Positions 51,082 to 60,099 of a DNA stretch of 64,000 nucleotides are shown in pieces (within the stretch, counting starts at the first letter, position 1; each line of letters starts with the position of its first letter). The stretch is from Polynucleobacter aenigmaticus. GTDB taxonomy: Bacteria; Pseudomonadota; Gammaproteobacteria; Burkholderiales; Burkholderiaceae. The notes under the pieces were generated by a model, which saw only the letters and a list, made by a program, of their open reading frames with translations, was not told the origin of the DNA and searched no databases. Made by a program: the position numbers and the translations under genes. The stretch spans positions 1 through 64,000 of the forward strand of contig NZ_NGUO01000004.1 of assembly GCF_002206635.1 (NCBI RefSeq), given 5' to 3'.

Positions 51082-51654
51082 ATGGTTCACCGTCGTCGTC
51101 TCCGTTCTGTATGGAATCGAGTCGATTCCGGTGGATTACATCAAGCACCACGCAAGTGGCAACCTTGGCTTAGCGACACCGGTTCTTTAACCCAAAAAAT
51201 TGAACGAGCAATTGGACAAAAACTAGAGGTTCTAGTATTGCGAGATTGCCGGCAAGACCTAAATAGCGACGAAAGTCGCTATTTTCATTTCAAGATCACA
51301 CGTTGTCGCATACGAGAAGTATTGCTCTGTGCCAACGGTATTCCACTGATCATGGCACGTAGCATTATTCCCAGTAGTAGCTCAAGCGGTAGCAACCATG
51401 AAGTCCTGCGTTTAGGAAAAAAACCACTAGGGGCTGTGTTGTTTGCAAAAACACGTATGCACTCTCAGAAGAAACCACCTCGTGAAATTGCGCGCCTGGA
51501 TAAACACAGCCCACTATGGAAAAAATTCTTCGAGCAGTATCCCGCACTACCCTCCGCAATTTGGGCGAGACGCACACTCTATAGACTTAAAGGACGCCCA
51601 CTCTTAGTGAGCGAAGTATTTCTTCCTGCGCTACTCAAATACCCGCTAGATTAA
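51082..51654 (+). CDS. ubiC: Chorismate--pyruvate lyase
   Basis: Releases pyruvate from chorismate to give 4-hydroxybenzoate, the first step of ubiquinone synthesis. The 190 residues show the UbiC pattern: WQPWLSDTGSLTQKIERAIG near the N-terminus, REVLLCANGIPLIMARSIIP with the conserved Arg, and GKKPLGAVLF followed by the C-terminal SAIWARRTLYRLKGRPLLVS EVFLP region. The ATG lies two bases after the helicase stop, so the genes are likely co-transcribed. Its stop overlaps the hemD stop on the other strand. Confidence 0.88.
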   Translation: MVHRRRLRSVWNRVDSGGLHQAPRKWQPWLSDTGSLTQKIERAIGQKLEVLVLRDCRQDLNSDESRYFHFKITRCRIREVLLCANGIPLIMARSIIPSSSSSGSNHEVLRLGKKPLGAVLFAKTRMHSQKKPPREIARLDKHSPLWKKFFEQYPALPSAIWARRTLYRLKGRPLLVSEVFLPALLKYPLD

Positions 51655-52460
51655 ATAGAGATCCAAGCTTGCGATGCTGTAATCAGGGCCTCATCGCCAG
51701 GCTCACAAGTAAATACCTCTCCAAAGCCGATTTGCTCAGCAGCATCGGCAATATTGTGATGCGGGCATATCGCCGTGGCGAGATCTACTGGCAGCTTAAC
51801 TTGCCCCAGATACCGTACCGCCTCAGATGAAGTCAGCAGCCAGAGTGATTGTGAAAAATCCATTTTATGAATGTCATTCCAAGCAGGGCTATTGAGATCC
51901 AAGGGCACTCGCGCGTAGACTGAAATGGCCTCGACTTGTGCCCCTGCATTTTTTAAGGTTTCAGCTAGCCAGTCGCGACCGCCATCACCCTTAAAGATCA
52001 ATACTTTTTTGCCTGTCCAATTCCATTGCAATTTCTGCAACTCACTCCACAGACCCTCTGAGTCCCAATGAGCATTGTCTTGAGGAAGGATGATTGCCGT
52101 GGGCACCTCCTCAATACCAATGCCATGATTTTTTAAGGCTGCCACACTGCTACCACCCATCACCCCAATTGGTATTAAGCAATTCGATAGGTCTTGCCAA
52201 GACTTTTCGAGCAAACGCATAGTGCATTCAATGGCATTTGGGCTGACGAAAATTGCTAGATCCGCAAATTGAAGGGTTTCAGTAATTTCATGAGCTAAAC
52301 CATCATCACTCTTTGGAACAATGGTGAGCAATGGTAATGAAATGATTTTGGGAGAGAATTCTGTAGCAATGCCGCTCTTGAGCAAGCTCGCTTGTAGCAC
52401 TTCTGATAATTGACGCGCCTGCCCACTGGGGCGGGTGATGACAATGGTCTTGGTGCTCAT
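51651..52460 (-). CDS. hemD: Uroporphyrinogen-III synthase
   Basis: Cyclises and inverts ring D of hydroxymethylbilane to uroporphyrinogen III in heme synthesis. The 269 residues begin MSTKTIVITRPSGQARQLSE and contain LAIFVSPNAIECTMRLLEKS and KKVLIFKGDGGRDWLAETLK. VYARVPLDLN and LLTSSEAVRYLGQV are further family-type segments. Conservation is low in this family, but position right after hemC supports the call. The ATG at 52460 is preferred over a TTG two codons earlier. Confidence 0.9.
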   Translation of the reverse strand: MSTKTIVITRPSGQARQLSEVLQASLLKSGIATEFSPKIISLPLLTIVPKSDDGLAHEITETLQFADLAIFVSPNAIECTMRLLEKSWQDLSNCLIPIGVMGGSSVAALKNHGIGIEEVPTAIILPQDNAHWDSEGLWSELQKLQWNWTGKKVLIFKGDGGRDWLAETLKNAGAQVEAISVYARVPLDLNSPAWNDIHKMDFSQSLWLLTSSEAVRYLGQVKLPVDLATAICPHHNIADAAEQIGFGEVFTCEPGDEALITASQAWISI

Positions 52461-52482
52461 CAGCAATTAGCCTTGCTAATAT

Positions 52483-53463
52483 TTACTTAGGCAAACCATT
52501 GGGCAGCAGGCTAGCCGCGCCCTGCGCAATTAAATCTTGAGCCACAGAAAAGCCTAAGGCTTCTGCATCCTCAAGACTCTTTACTAAACCTTCAGCTCTG
52601 GCTAAGCAACTGGCCTTGCCATCTACGCTAGCAACGAAAGATCGAATATGCATGTGATCCAGATCCCAAGTAGCATAGGCAGCCAAAGGCACTTCACAAG
52701 AACCGCCCAGCTGACGAGACACCATGCGCTCAGCGGAGACTGCGTACAAAGTTGGTAAATCGTTAAGCGGAGCAAGCCACTCTTTAATATTGGGATGTTT
52801 GCTCAGGGTTTCGATACCCAATGCGCCTTGCCCAGCTGCAGGGGTATAAGGATCAATGGGTAATAAAGCTCGAATGCGACTTTCCAGACCGAGGCGCTTT
52901 AATCCCGCGGCGGCCAAAATAATGGCCTGATACTCCCCACGATCTAACTTACCCATGCGGGTATCTAAATTCCCCCTTAAGGGCTGAATTTCTAAATGCG
53001 GGAACTTGGATCTGAGAACTGACTCACGGCGCAGACTAGAGGTGCCCACTACCGCACCATTGGGTAAATCCTCAAGGCTCGCATAGTCGTTTGAGACAAA
53101 CGCATCATGAGCATCTTCACGCGCCATAACGCAAGACAAATCAAAGCCTTCAGGCATGACCATTGGGACATCTTTTAAGGAATGCACCGCCAAATCAGCC
53201 CGACCGTCCTCAAGAGCAGTTTCGAGCTCCTTCACAAATAATCCCTTTCCACCAACTTTAGAGAGGGCTTTATCCAGTATTTGGTCTCCCCGGGTAGTCA
53301 TGCCTAAGATTTGAACATTGCACTCTGGATAGAGTTTTTTGAGGCAATCCCGCACGTGCTCCGCCTGCCACATGGCGAGCCGGCTCTCGCGGGAGGCGAT
53401 TACAAGGCGCTTAGGGGCGGTAGAGAGAGTAGATGTGGAGCTAGAAATAGGGGTTTGGGACAT
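52483..53463 (-). CDS. hemC: Hydroxymethylbilane synthase (porphobilinogen deaminase)
   Basis: Polymerises four porphobilinogen units for heme synthesis. The 326 residues start [20 protein letters not shown] and continue with [20 protein letters not shown]. Conserved segments are [38 protein letters not shown] and [35 protein letters not shown] contains the Cys that holds the dipyrromethane cofactor. The frame is open to 53538 across argH, but the ATG at 53463 starts the conserved protein. It is head-to-head with argH, 43 bases apart. Confidence 0.96.
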   Translation of the reverse strand: MSQTPISSSTSTLSTAPKRLVIASRESRLAMWQAEHVRDCLKKLYPECNVQILGMTTRGDQILDKALSKVGGKGLFVKELETALEDGRADLAVHSLKDVPMVMPEGFDLSCVMAREDAHDAFVSNDYASLEDLPNGAVVGTSSLRRESVLRSKFPHLEIQPLRGNLDTRMGKLDRGEYQAIILAAAGLKRLGLESRIRALLPIDPYTPAAGQGALGIETLSKHPNIKEWLAPLNDLPTLYAVSAERMVSRQLGGSCEVPLAAYATWDLDHMHIRSFVASVDGKASCLARAEGLVKSLEDAEALGFSVAQDLIAQGAASLLPNGLPK

Positions 53464-53507
53464 AACATTTAAAATAATCAGAGACCTACACCAATATACT
53501 GCGTTTA
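53464..53507. promoter_or_regulatory. Divergent hemC/argH promoter region; argH predicted leaderless
   Basis: On the plus strand TATACT (53495-53500) is followed by six bases and the argH ATG at 53507. On the minus strand a weaker TATTTT (53476-53471) lies seven bases before the hemC ATG. No Shine-Dalgarno is visible on the argH side. The -35 elements are poor. Confidence 0.5.
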
Positions 53508-54925
53508 TGAGCTCATCAAAAAATTCCCTTGCCAACAAAGCCCAAGCTTGGTCGGCCCGTTTTACAGAACCCGTCGACGAACTGGTACAGCGTTATACCG
53601 CCTCCATTGGCTTTGATCAACGCTTTGCCCTAGTGGATATCGCAGGATCCTTAGCTCACGCTGAGATGCTAGCCACTCAAAAGATTATTGGCGCACAAGA
53701 TTTAGCGGATATTCAAAAGGGCATGGCCCAGATTAAAAGCGAAATAGAGGCCGGCGAATTTCATTGGCAACTCGCCCTAGAAGATGTTCACCTCAATATC
53801 GAGGCTCGCCTCACCGAGTTGGTTGGTGATGCCGGCAAGCGTCTGCATACCGGTCGCTCACGCAACGACCAAGTAGCCACAGATCTACGTCTTTGGTTAC
53901 GAGACAGCGTTGATCAAATCTCAGTCACTCTAAAAACCTTACGCATCGCCTTGCTAGATCTTGCGGAGACTCACTCTGCCACCATCATGCCTGGCCACAC
54001 CCATTTGCAAGTAGCGCAGCCGATTACTTTTGGTCATCACCTGATGGCTTACTTCGAAATGTTTAGCCGTGATGCTAGCCGCTTGGCCGATTTACGCGCT
54101 CGCTTTAATCGCCTGCCATTAGGTGCAGCAGCCTTAGCTGGAACCACCTACCCGATTGATCGCGAGCAAGTTGCTAAGGCTCTGGGTTTCGATGGTATCT
54201 GCAATAACTCTCTGGACGCAGTGTCTGATCGTGATTTTGCGATTGAGTTCTGTGCCTTCGCATCCATTTTGATGATGCACGTTTCGCGCCTCTCTGAAGA
54301 GCTAGTACTGTGGCTGAGTCCACGTTTTGGCTTTATTGATTTGCCAGATCGCTTCTGTACCGGTAGCTCCATCATGCCGCAGAAGAAGAACCCAGATGTA
54401 CCTGAGTTGGCTCGTGGCAAAACTGGACGGGTATATGGTGACTTGATTTCTTTATTAACATTGATGAAGAGCCAGCCACTGGCATACAACAAAGATAACC
54501 AAGAAGATAAAGAGCCTTTATTTGATGCGGTGGACACGGTGCAAGATACCTTGCGCATCTTCGCTGACATGGTTCCTCATATTCAAGTCAAAGCTGATGT
54601 CATGAAAGCGGCTGCCGAAGAAGGATTTGCAACGGCTACTGACCTCGCTGATTACTTGGTGAAAAAAGGTTTAGCGTTCCGCGACGCCCATGAAGCGGTA
54701 GCCCATGCGGTGAAGGCTTGCGTTGGCCGTAATTGCATGTTGACTGATCTCAGCCTTTCTGAATTACGCTTTGCTTGTGGCTTAGATAATCGCCCTGAAC
54801 TCATGGGTGACGATGTGTTTGCCCTATTAACGGTGGATGGTTCTGTTAATTCACGTCAACATGCTGGCGGCACTGCTCCGACCCAAGTACTCGCTGCAAT
54901 CAAACGGGGTCGCGCAGACCTCTAG
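53507..54925 (+). CDS. argH: Argininosuccinate lyase
   Basis: Last enzyme of arginine synthesis, splitting argininosuccinate to arginine and fumarate. The 472 residues contain [40 protein letters not shown] and the superfamily signature [20 protein letters not shown] with the mobile serine loop. The frame is open upstream to 53339 inside hemC, but the ATG at 53507 is the conserved start. Two TRAP permease genes follow after five bases. Arginine made here would feed cyanophycin. Confidence 0.97.
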   Translation: MSSSKNSLANKAQAWSARFTEPVDELVQRYTASIGFDQRFALVDIAGSLAHAEMLATQKIIGAQDLADIQKGMAQIKSEIEAGEFHWQLALEDVHLNIEARLTELVGDAGKRLHTGRSRNDQVATDLRLWLRDSVDQISVTLKTLRIALLDLAETHSATIMPGHTHLQVAQPITFGHHLMAYFEMFSRDASRLADLRARFNRLPLGAAALAGTTYPIDREQVAKALGFDGICNNSLDAVSDRDFAIEFCAFASILMMHVSRLSEELVLWLSPRFGFIDLPDRFCTGSSIMPQKKNPDVPELARGKTGRVYGDLISLLTLMKSQPLAYNKDNQEDKEPLFDAVDTVQDTLRIFADMVPHIQVKADVMKAAAEEGFATATDLADYLVKKGLAFRDAHEAVAHAVKACVGRNCMLTDLSLSELRFACGLDNRPELMGDDVFALLTVDGSVNSRQHAGGTAPTQVLAAIKRGRADL

Positions 54926-54930
54926 ATCGT

Positions 54931-55482
54931 ATGGGGTTTTGGGGAACACTCTCTTCGGGAATTGATCGCCTAAATCAATTACTAGGCAAGATAGCCGGCA
55001 TCATGATTTTGCTATCTTGCGTAGTCTCAGCAACCAATGCCCTGCTGCGCTATGGTTTAGATATTAGTAATAACTGGCCACTAGAATTGCAGTGGTATCT
55101 GTTTAGCGCAGCTGTCATGCTCGGCGCCTCCTACACCCTTAAACGCAATGAGCATGTTCGAGTGGATTTAATTTACTCTCAGCTATCCGATCGCGGACGT
55201 CTCTATACCGATCTATTTGGCTTGATATTATTTTTGATGCCAGCTTGCATCTTATTTACCTGGCTATCTTGGACAACTTTGTTTTATCCCTCATGGCTGG
55301 TCTCAGAGCACTCACTCAATGCGGGCGGTTTGCCACGCTACCCTATTAAATTGATTGTGCCGCTTGGCTTCTTCATGTTGAGTCTTCAAGGACTCTCAGA
55401 AATCATTAAACGCATTAATGCCCTCAAGAGGAATGGCGCCCCTCCCTCTGCCGATCTCCATTATGAAAAGCCCATGCAATGA
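54931..55482 (+). CDS. dctQ: TRAP transporter small permease (DctQ-type)
   Basis: A 183-residue inner-membrane protein with four helices, for example IAGIMILLSCVVSATNALLR near residues 21-40 and LIVPLGFFMLSLQGLSEIIK near 150. WPLELQWYLFSAAVMLGASY and NEHVRVDLIYSQLSDRGRLY are typical of the DctQ family. It supports the large permease in sodium-driven carboxylate uptake. The stop overlaps the dctM start as ATGA. The gene starts five bases after argH. Confidence 0.9.
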   Translation: MGFWGTLSSGIDRLNQLLGKIAGIMILLSCVVSATNALLRYGLDISNNWPLELQWYLFSAAVMLGASYTLKRNEHVRVDLIYSQLSDRGRLYTDLFGLILFLMPACILFTWLSWTTLFYPSWLVSEHSLNAGGLPRYPIKLIVPLGFFMLSLQGLSEIIKRINALKRNGAPPSADLHYEKPMQ

Positions 55483-57011
55483 TCCCACTTGAATGGATGC
55501 CACCGCTCATGTTTGGCGGGCTCATCGTATTTATGTTGATCGGCTTTCCGGTGGCATTTTCTTTAATGGCAGCAGGCCTCTTTTTTGCCGGCATCGCTAT
55601 CAGCGAGAACTTCTTTGGCATGCCGTTTTTGCAAGCTATCCCACAACGCATCTTTGGTAGCGTTCTCGCAAACGACCTGCTGCTAGCCATCCCCTTCTTT
55701 ACGTTCATGGGCGCCATTCTGGAGCGTTGTGGCCTTGCTGAAGAAATGCTCGACTCGATGGCTCAGCTTTTTGGACGCATACGAGGTGGCCTGGGTTACT
55801 CCGTCATCATTGTGGGATTCATACTCGGGGCTATTACAGGCACTGTGGCCGCTCAGGTGATCGCTATGGCGATGATCTCGCTACCGGTGATGATTCGTTA
55901 CGGCTACAACATGCGCTACGCTACGGGCGTTTTAGCAGCTTCTGGGACGATTACGCAGTTAGTTCCCCCCTCCCTAGTCTTAATTGTGTTGGCCGATCAA
56001 CTGAAGACCCAAAGTGGCAGCGGAGATGTCGGCAGTATGTATCTGGGTGCCTGGGGTCCATCCTTATTACAAATTGGTCTTTTTGCGCTCTACACCTTCT
56101 TCTTGTCGCGCTTTAGACCAGACTACCTGCCCGCTGTTCCAGAGAACGAGCTCACCCTCAAGGGTTGGGCGCTCTGGAAAAAATGTCTTATGGGCATTAT
56201 TCCTTCTGCAGTACTGATTTTCTTGGTGCTGGGCACCATCATGACCGGTATTGCCACTCCAACGGAGTCTGGTGCCATGGGCGCTATGGGTGCCCTGCTC
56301 TTAGCGTGGATTCGCAGAGCAAGTATTCCCAATCTCAAGGGACTTATTCAGGAGGCCTATCAAAATACGATGCGCATCACCGCCATGGTAGTTTTCATCT
56401 TGATTGGATCAACCTGCTTCTCGGTGGTATTCCAAGGAGTTGACGGAGGGTTCTGGGTAGAAGAATTATTTTCAAATCTGCCTGGCGGTTGGATTGGTTT
56501 CTTGGTCGTCGTGAACTTGTTTGTTTTCTTCTTGGCATTCTTTTTAGACTTCTTTGAGATCGCTTTCATCGTGGTACCCATGCTGGCACCTGTCGCAGTC
56601 AAGCTACTGGCGCCAGTACTGCTCGCCTCCATGAATGGCAATCCCCAAGCTGCGGCTAGCGCCGCACTGGTTTGGTTTGGCGTCATGCTGTGCGTGAATA
56701 TGCAGACCTCATTTATGCACCCACCTTTTGGGTTCGCACTGTTTTACCTGCGCGGTGTAGCGCCTAAAGAAGTGAAGAGTAGTGATATTTACTGGGGTGC
56801 ATTACCTTGGGTGGGGCTACAACTAATCATGGTTGTTGTGGTGGCTGCATTCCCGGCACTCGTCACTACCCTCCTGGATAAGCCTGCAGCCATCGTTCAA
56901 AGTGAAGAATTTAATTTCACGGAGGGTAACGAGGCTAAACCAGATGTTTCATCAAGCAAAATTGATGAAGATGCGCCGGTAGTCTTTCAATTGGATAAGC
57001 CACTTAAGTAA
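55479..57011 (+). CDS. dctM: TRAP transporter large permease (DctM-type)
   Basis: A 510-residue transporter with 12 or more membrane helices, the sodium-coupled channel of a TRAP system. Family features include LAIPFFTFMGAILERCGLAE, VIIVGFILGAITGTVAAQVI, GTITQLVPPSLVLIVLADQL and TPTESGAMGAMGALLL. The C-terminal tail (about 50 residues) is hydrophilic and acidic. No DctP-type binding protein gene lies next to it in the window, so the receptor must be elsewhere and the substrate is unknown. Confidence 0.92.
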   Translation: MIPLEWMPPLMFGGLIVFMLIGFPVAFSLMAAGLFFAGIAISENFFGMPFLQAIPQRIFGSVLANDLLLAIPFFTFMGAILERCGLAEEMLDSMAQLFGRIRGGLGYSVIIVGFILGAITGTVAAQVIAMAMISLPVMIRYGYNMRYATGVLAASGTITQLVPPSLVLIVLADQLKTQSGSGDVGSMYLGAWGPSLLQIGLFALYTFFLSRFRPDYLPAVPENELTLKGWALWKKCLMGIIPSAVLIFLVLGTIMTGIATPTESGAMGAMGALLLAWIRRASIPNLKGLIQEAYQNTMRITAMVVFILIGSTCFSVVFQGVDGGFWVEELFSNLPGGWIGFLVVVNLFVFFLAFFLDFFEIAFIVVPMLAPVAVKLLAPVLLASMNGNPQAAASAALVWFGVMLCVNMQTSFMHPPFGFALFYLRGVAPKEVKSSDIYWGALPWVGLQLIMVVVVAAFPALVTTLLDKPAAIVQSEEFNFTEGNEAKPDVSSSKIDEDAPVVFQLDKPLK

Positions 57012-57034
57012 AATCCATGGCCCCAACTCGGAAT

Positions 57035-57256
57035 CTAATCTGGTTTGATAAATATTTTGGGAATTCGGGCAAGTAAAATATTTTTAGATATTGATATGGA
57101 TTCATTTGAATTAGACTCCAGATCCTCTCGCAAGCGAATGCAATCTGCCCTATGCTGACAGTTTGACAAAGTTCCATTTTCTAATTGAGTATGATGGTCA
57201 GCGCAAAAATCACGGCTCCAACTTCCATCTAACGGGCAAGAATCGCTATTTTCCAT
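57035..57256 (-). CDS. Small Cys/His-rich hypothetical protein
   Basis: A 73-residue protein with four cysteines and several histidines in its first half: SCPLDGSWSRDFCADHHTQL, then LSNCQHRADCIRL (Cys7, 18, 33, 39; His21, 22, 35). That pattern suggests zinc or iron-sulfur binding. I do not recognise a family. A GGGGGGT Shine-Dalgarno lies close to the ATG, and a palindromic FNR-type box lies 107 bases upstream, which supports a real, oxygen-regulated gene. It lies between the TRAP genes and the nitrate reductase operon. Confidence 0.55.
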   Translation of the reverse strand: MENSDSCPLDGSWSRDFCADHHTQLENGTLSNCQHRADCIRLREDLESNSNESISISKNILLARIPKIFIKPD

Positions 57257-57360
57257 ATAACCCCCCGATTAATAATCTCGCCTATAAAACATTGAACTTG
57301 TCGTAACTTTAGAAAGTGTACGTTTAAATTTCTAGCCATTGATACTGCTAGCTACTCCAT

Positions 57361-57378
57361 CTTTGATCTAGATCAAAG
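57361..57378 (-). promoter_or_regulatory. Palindromic FNR-type box
   Basis: CTTTGATCTAGATCAAAG is a perfect 18-base palindrome containing the FNR/Anr consensus TTGATCTAGATCAA (57363-57376). It is upstream of the small Cys-rich gene and downstream of the nitroreductase gene. A -10-like TAGAAA on the minus strand (57334-57329) would place the box near -47. The remaining bases of 57257-57438 show no gene. Confidence 0.65.
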
Positions 57379-57438
57379 ATCTTGCGATGCTTTATAAGTC
57401 GACCAAACTTTCATTTATTGAAAAGTGCCAGGGGTTTA

Positions 57439-58029
57439 CTAAAACTTTAAAGTGGAAACAAACTCAGATGGGATCATGCGTGGTTTTGCCAGTGTTGATC
57501 TATCGGGTGTGCCAATATTGATAAAACATAATGGATCCTCGAACTCCTTTAGACCGAACAAGTCTCGAACCGGCTTCATATACATGGACTTGCCGCTTGT
57601 CGGACTTGCGCCAAATCCCATCGCATGCGCCATTAAGAAGATATTCTGAATTGCACATCCGGCTGCAATAATGCGCTCACTTGGGGGAACATCTGAATCT
57701 AACCCCCTAGCATTCACAATAGCTAACATCACCAACGGGGCTCGATGCGCTTTGACCATCGCGTCTTGAACTTGCTGCTCAGTTGCGTGCGGGTCCCTAT
57801 CTAATAAAGACCTTGCAAAGGCATCAGAAAGAAGGCCTCTACATTCTTGAGGGCAGATTACTATTCTCCATGGACGCGTTAGATTATGGTCTGGAGCAGT
57901 AGCTGCCATTGAAAAAATCACCTCTAATTGGGCCGCTGTTGGGCCTGGCTGAAATAGACGCTTAGGTAAAAAAGATTGTCTAGAGGAAATAAGGGCTGCC
58001 GTCATTTCTGCAGTTTGATTGTTCAACAT
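57439..58029 (-). CDS. Nitroreductase-family FMN protein
   Basis: A 196-residue flavin oxidoreductase of the nitroreductase fold. Visible are ALISSRQSFLPKRLFQPGPT (flavin-binding Arg region), VIFSMAATAPDHNLTRPWRI and IIAAGCAIQNIFLMAHAMGF, then GSPTSGKSMYMKPVRDLFGL. Such enzymes use NAD(P)H and FMN on varied electron acceptors; the physiological one is unknown. It overlaps the carbonic anhydrase gene by seven bases and appears to be the last gene of the nar transcript. Confidence 0.85.
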   Translation of the reverse strand: MLNNQTAEMTAALISSRQSFLPKRLFQPGPTAAQLEVIFSMAATAPDHNLTRPWRIVICPQECRGLLSDAFARSLLDRDPHATEQQVQDAMVKAHRAPLVMLAIVNARGLDSDVPPSERIIAAGCAIQNIFLMAHAMGFGASPTSGKSMYMKPVRDLFGLKEFEDPLCFINIGTPDRSTLAKPRMIPSEFVSTLKF

Positions 58030-58700
58030 ATTTTCTGATCTCCATCAAAATGATCATCTACATAGGGACCTGTGCCGCAATTATCGGCATAGTGCGCCGG
58101 GATAAATTTCCCTTCGCTTACATCAAATACCTGGATTTCACCATCTTCAATGACGTAATACCAACCATGAAGTGTGAGCTCCTTCTTTTCAACCCGAGAA
58201 CGAACCATTGGGTATTCCATCAATCGCTCTAGCTGTAAAATCACTGAGCGCTGCTCCACCCTTCTAAGGGCCTCAGGGGTCTGGCATACAGGCAACAATG
58301 CCTCATCAATTAATTTCAGCCAAGCGCTCAAATTAATAGCGTCTTTCGGTACACCCTCATAAGCTGATCGTACTGCCCCGCAGTGGCTATGCCCACAGAC
58401 CACTATTCGACTCACATTCAATTGCATTACAGCAAACTCAATTCCTGCAGCGGTTCCGTGAATCCCATATGAGCCATCATATGGGGGGACAATTGCCCCA
58501 ACATTGCGAATAATGAATAAGTCGCCAGGCCCAGTTCCAGTGAGCAAATAGGGGACTATTCTTGAATCTGAGCAGCCTAAAAATAAAGTCTTTGGGGTCT
58601 GGCCATTCTGAATAAGACTAGTAAATTCATGGCGATGCGCAGGAAAATATTCTGTCTTAAATTTTCGCAAACGATCTAGCAATTCATCAGGCATCGTCAA
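58023..58700 (-). CDS. Beta-type carbonic anhydrase
   Basis: A 225-residue zinc enzyme interconverting CO2 and bicarbonate. Zinc ligands and the catalytic dyad are seen in LFLGCSDSRIVPYLL (Cys43, Asp45, Arg47) and VVCGHSHCGAVRSAY (His104, Cys107). RNVGAIVPPY lies between them, as usual. It starts eight bases after narI and overlaps the nitroreductase gene, so it is part of the nitrate reductase operon. Confidence 0.94.
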   Translation of the reverse strand: MTMPDELLDRLRKFKTEYFPAHRHEFTSLIQNGQTPKTLFLGCSDSRIVPYLLTGTGPGDLFIIRNVGAIVPPYDGSYGIHGTAAGIEFAVMQLNVSRIVVCGHSHCGAVRSAYEGVPKDAINLSAWLKLIDEALLPVCQTPEALRRVEQRSVILQLERLMEYPMVRSRVEKKELTLHGWYYVIEDGEIQVFDVSEGKFIPAHYADNCGTGPYVDDHFDGDQKIC

Positions 58701-58708
58701 TTCACCAT

Positions 58709-59416
58709 TTAAGTTTTCTTGCGACCAATTCCCAAGTGTTTACTACGAACCACTTGATAAGGTCTAGTTAAGTAACCTAAAGAAGCAAACCCACTCCATA
58801 CATGGACTAAACGGGTAAATGGGAAGATTAAAAAGATGGTCATGCCCAGGAACATATGCAACTTAAATACCCAATCAACACCGCCCAATAGGTCGACTGC
58901 ACCGGCTTGAAAAGTCACAATATGCTGAGCCCAGCCAGCCAATTTCATCATCATGGATCCATCTAAATGCTGACCGGATAGGGGTATAGTGGCCAGACCT
59001 AAAAGAAGCTGAAGCCAGAGCACAACGGCAATCAAAATATCACTTGGCTTAGAGTTAATTCGAATACGATCATCAGTCAAACGTCTGTGCAAAAGAATAG
59101 TTAAACCAATAAACCCAAAGAGGCCGGCAATACCCCCGCTAACCATAGCCATGAGCTGTTTTTGTCCTGCGGTAATGAAGTGCTCATATAGGAAGTGAGG
59201 GGCTAACATTCCAAAGAAATGTCCAAAAAATAAAAAGAGTACGCCCACATGAAAAAAGATGCTTCCAATACGCAATTGCTTCTTGCGTAAGAGCTGACTG
59301 GAGTCACTCTTCCATGTGTACTGATCTCTATCAAATCGTATTAAGCTGCCTACGAAGAAAACTGTGAGGCAAATATAGGGGTAAATTCCAAAAATAAATG
59401 TATCTAGATAGCTCAT
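58709..59416 (-). CDS. narI: Respiratory nitrate reductase gamma subunit
   Basis: A 235-residue membrane cytochrome b that oxidises quinol and passes electrons to NarH. Five helices are predicted. Heme-ligand His candidates are in IFFHVGVLFLFFGHFFGM and WVFKLHMFLGMTIFLIFPFT RLVHVWSG regions, matching the family's paired histidines. Length is near the E. coli protein. The start overlaps the narJ stop by four bases (ATGA). Confidence 0.95.
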   Translation of the reverse strand: MSYLDTFIFGIYPYICLTVFFVGSLIRFDRDQYTWKSDSSQLLRKKQLRIGSIFFHVGVLFLFFGHFFGMLAPHFLYEHFITAGQKQLMAMVSGGIAGLFGFIGLTILLHRRLTDDRIRINSKPSDILIAVVLWLQLLLGLATIPLSGQHLDGSMMMKLAGWAQHIVTFQAGAVDLLGGVDWVFKLHMFLGMTIFLIFPFTRLVHVWSGFASLGYLTRPYQVVRSKHLGIGRKKT

Positions 59417-60093
59417 GGCTGAACTCCTTTTAATTCTTTTGTGGGTTTCACAAAATGAAGTGTCTGTTCTTCACCTGGTTTAGACTGACCGCGAGTGGAA
59501 CATCCATCAAATGCAGGCGGCTCTTCCCACTCTTCATCCATGGATTTTTCTTCAATTTTTAATTCAACGATCTTGACTTTTTCACCAGAGAACTCAATTG
59601 CTGCAGCAATCAACCAGGCATAACGATTGTTGCGGCCAACCAAAGTGGAATACACTGCATTTAAAATATGCGCCATCTCCCCAATGAATTGCTTAGACTG
59701 TTCAATGGGCAAGGTAGATGCAAACTCTAAAATGACCGATAAATGATCTGGTAACTCATTGGCACTGAGCTCCATCCCACCATCTTTATAAGTTTGCAAT
59801 AAATCAACCATAGCCTGACCACGCTCTCGAGAGTCACCATGCACATGCTCAAAGAGATGCAAAGATGTTGCTCTACCGCGATCGAAGCATTCGACATACT
59901 CTTCTTGAAGCTCATATATATCCGTGGATTGAATATGTCCTGCAAAGCTATCAAGACCAGTCTTTACTTTTTTACTCAGCTTGGGAATATCTTGCAAAGC
60001 CTGGCTAATCTCCGATAAATGTGAAATGACCTCTGGCTCTGGGTACTGCAGCAAAACTGATAATGCTCTTAGCGGTATGGAATGTTTCATCAT
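59413..60093 (-). CDS. narJ: Nitrate reductase assembly chaperone
   Basis: A 226-residue cytoplasmic chaperone needed to insert molybdenum cofactor and hold NarGH before membrane docking. Family features are LRALSVLLQYPEPEVISHLS near the N-terminus, YVECFDRGRATSLHLFEHVH and GDSRERGQAMVDLLQTY. The C-terminal tail is acidic. The gene lies between narH (six bases away) and narI (overlap). Confidence 0.95.
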   Translation of the reverse strand: MMKHSIPLRALSVLLQYPEPEVISHLSEISQALQDIPKLSKKVKTGLDSFAGHIQSTDIYELQEEYVECFDRGRATSLHLFEHVHGDSRERGQAMVDLLQTYKDGGMELSANELPDHLSVILEFASTLPIEQSKQFIGEMAHILNAVYSTLVGRNNRYAWLIAAAIEFSGEKVKIVELKIEEKSMDEEWEEPPAFDGCSTRGQSKPGEEQTLHFVKPTKELKGVQP

Positions 60094-60099
60094 CTCTCC

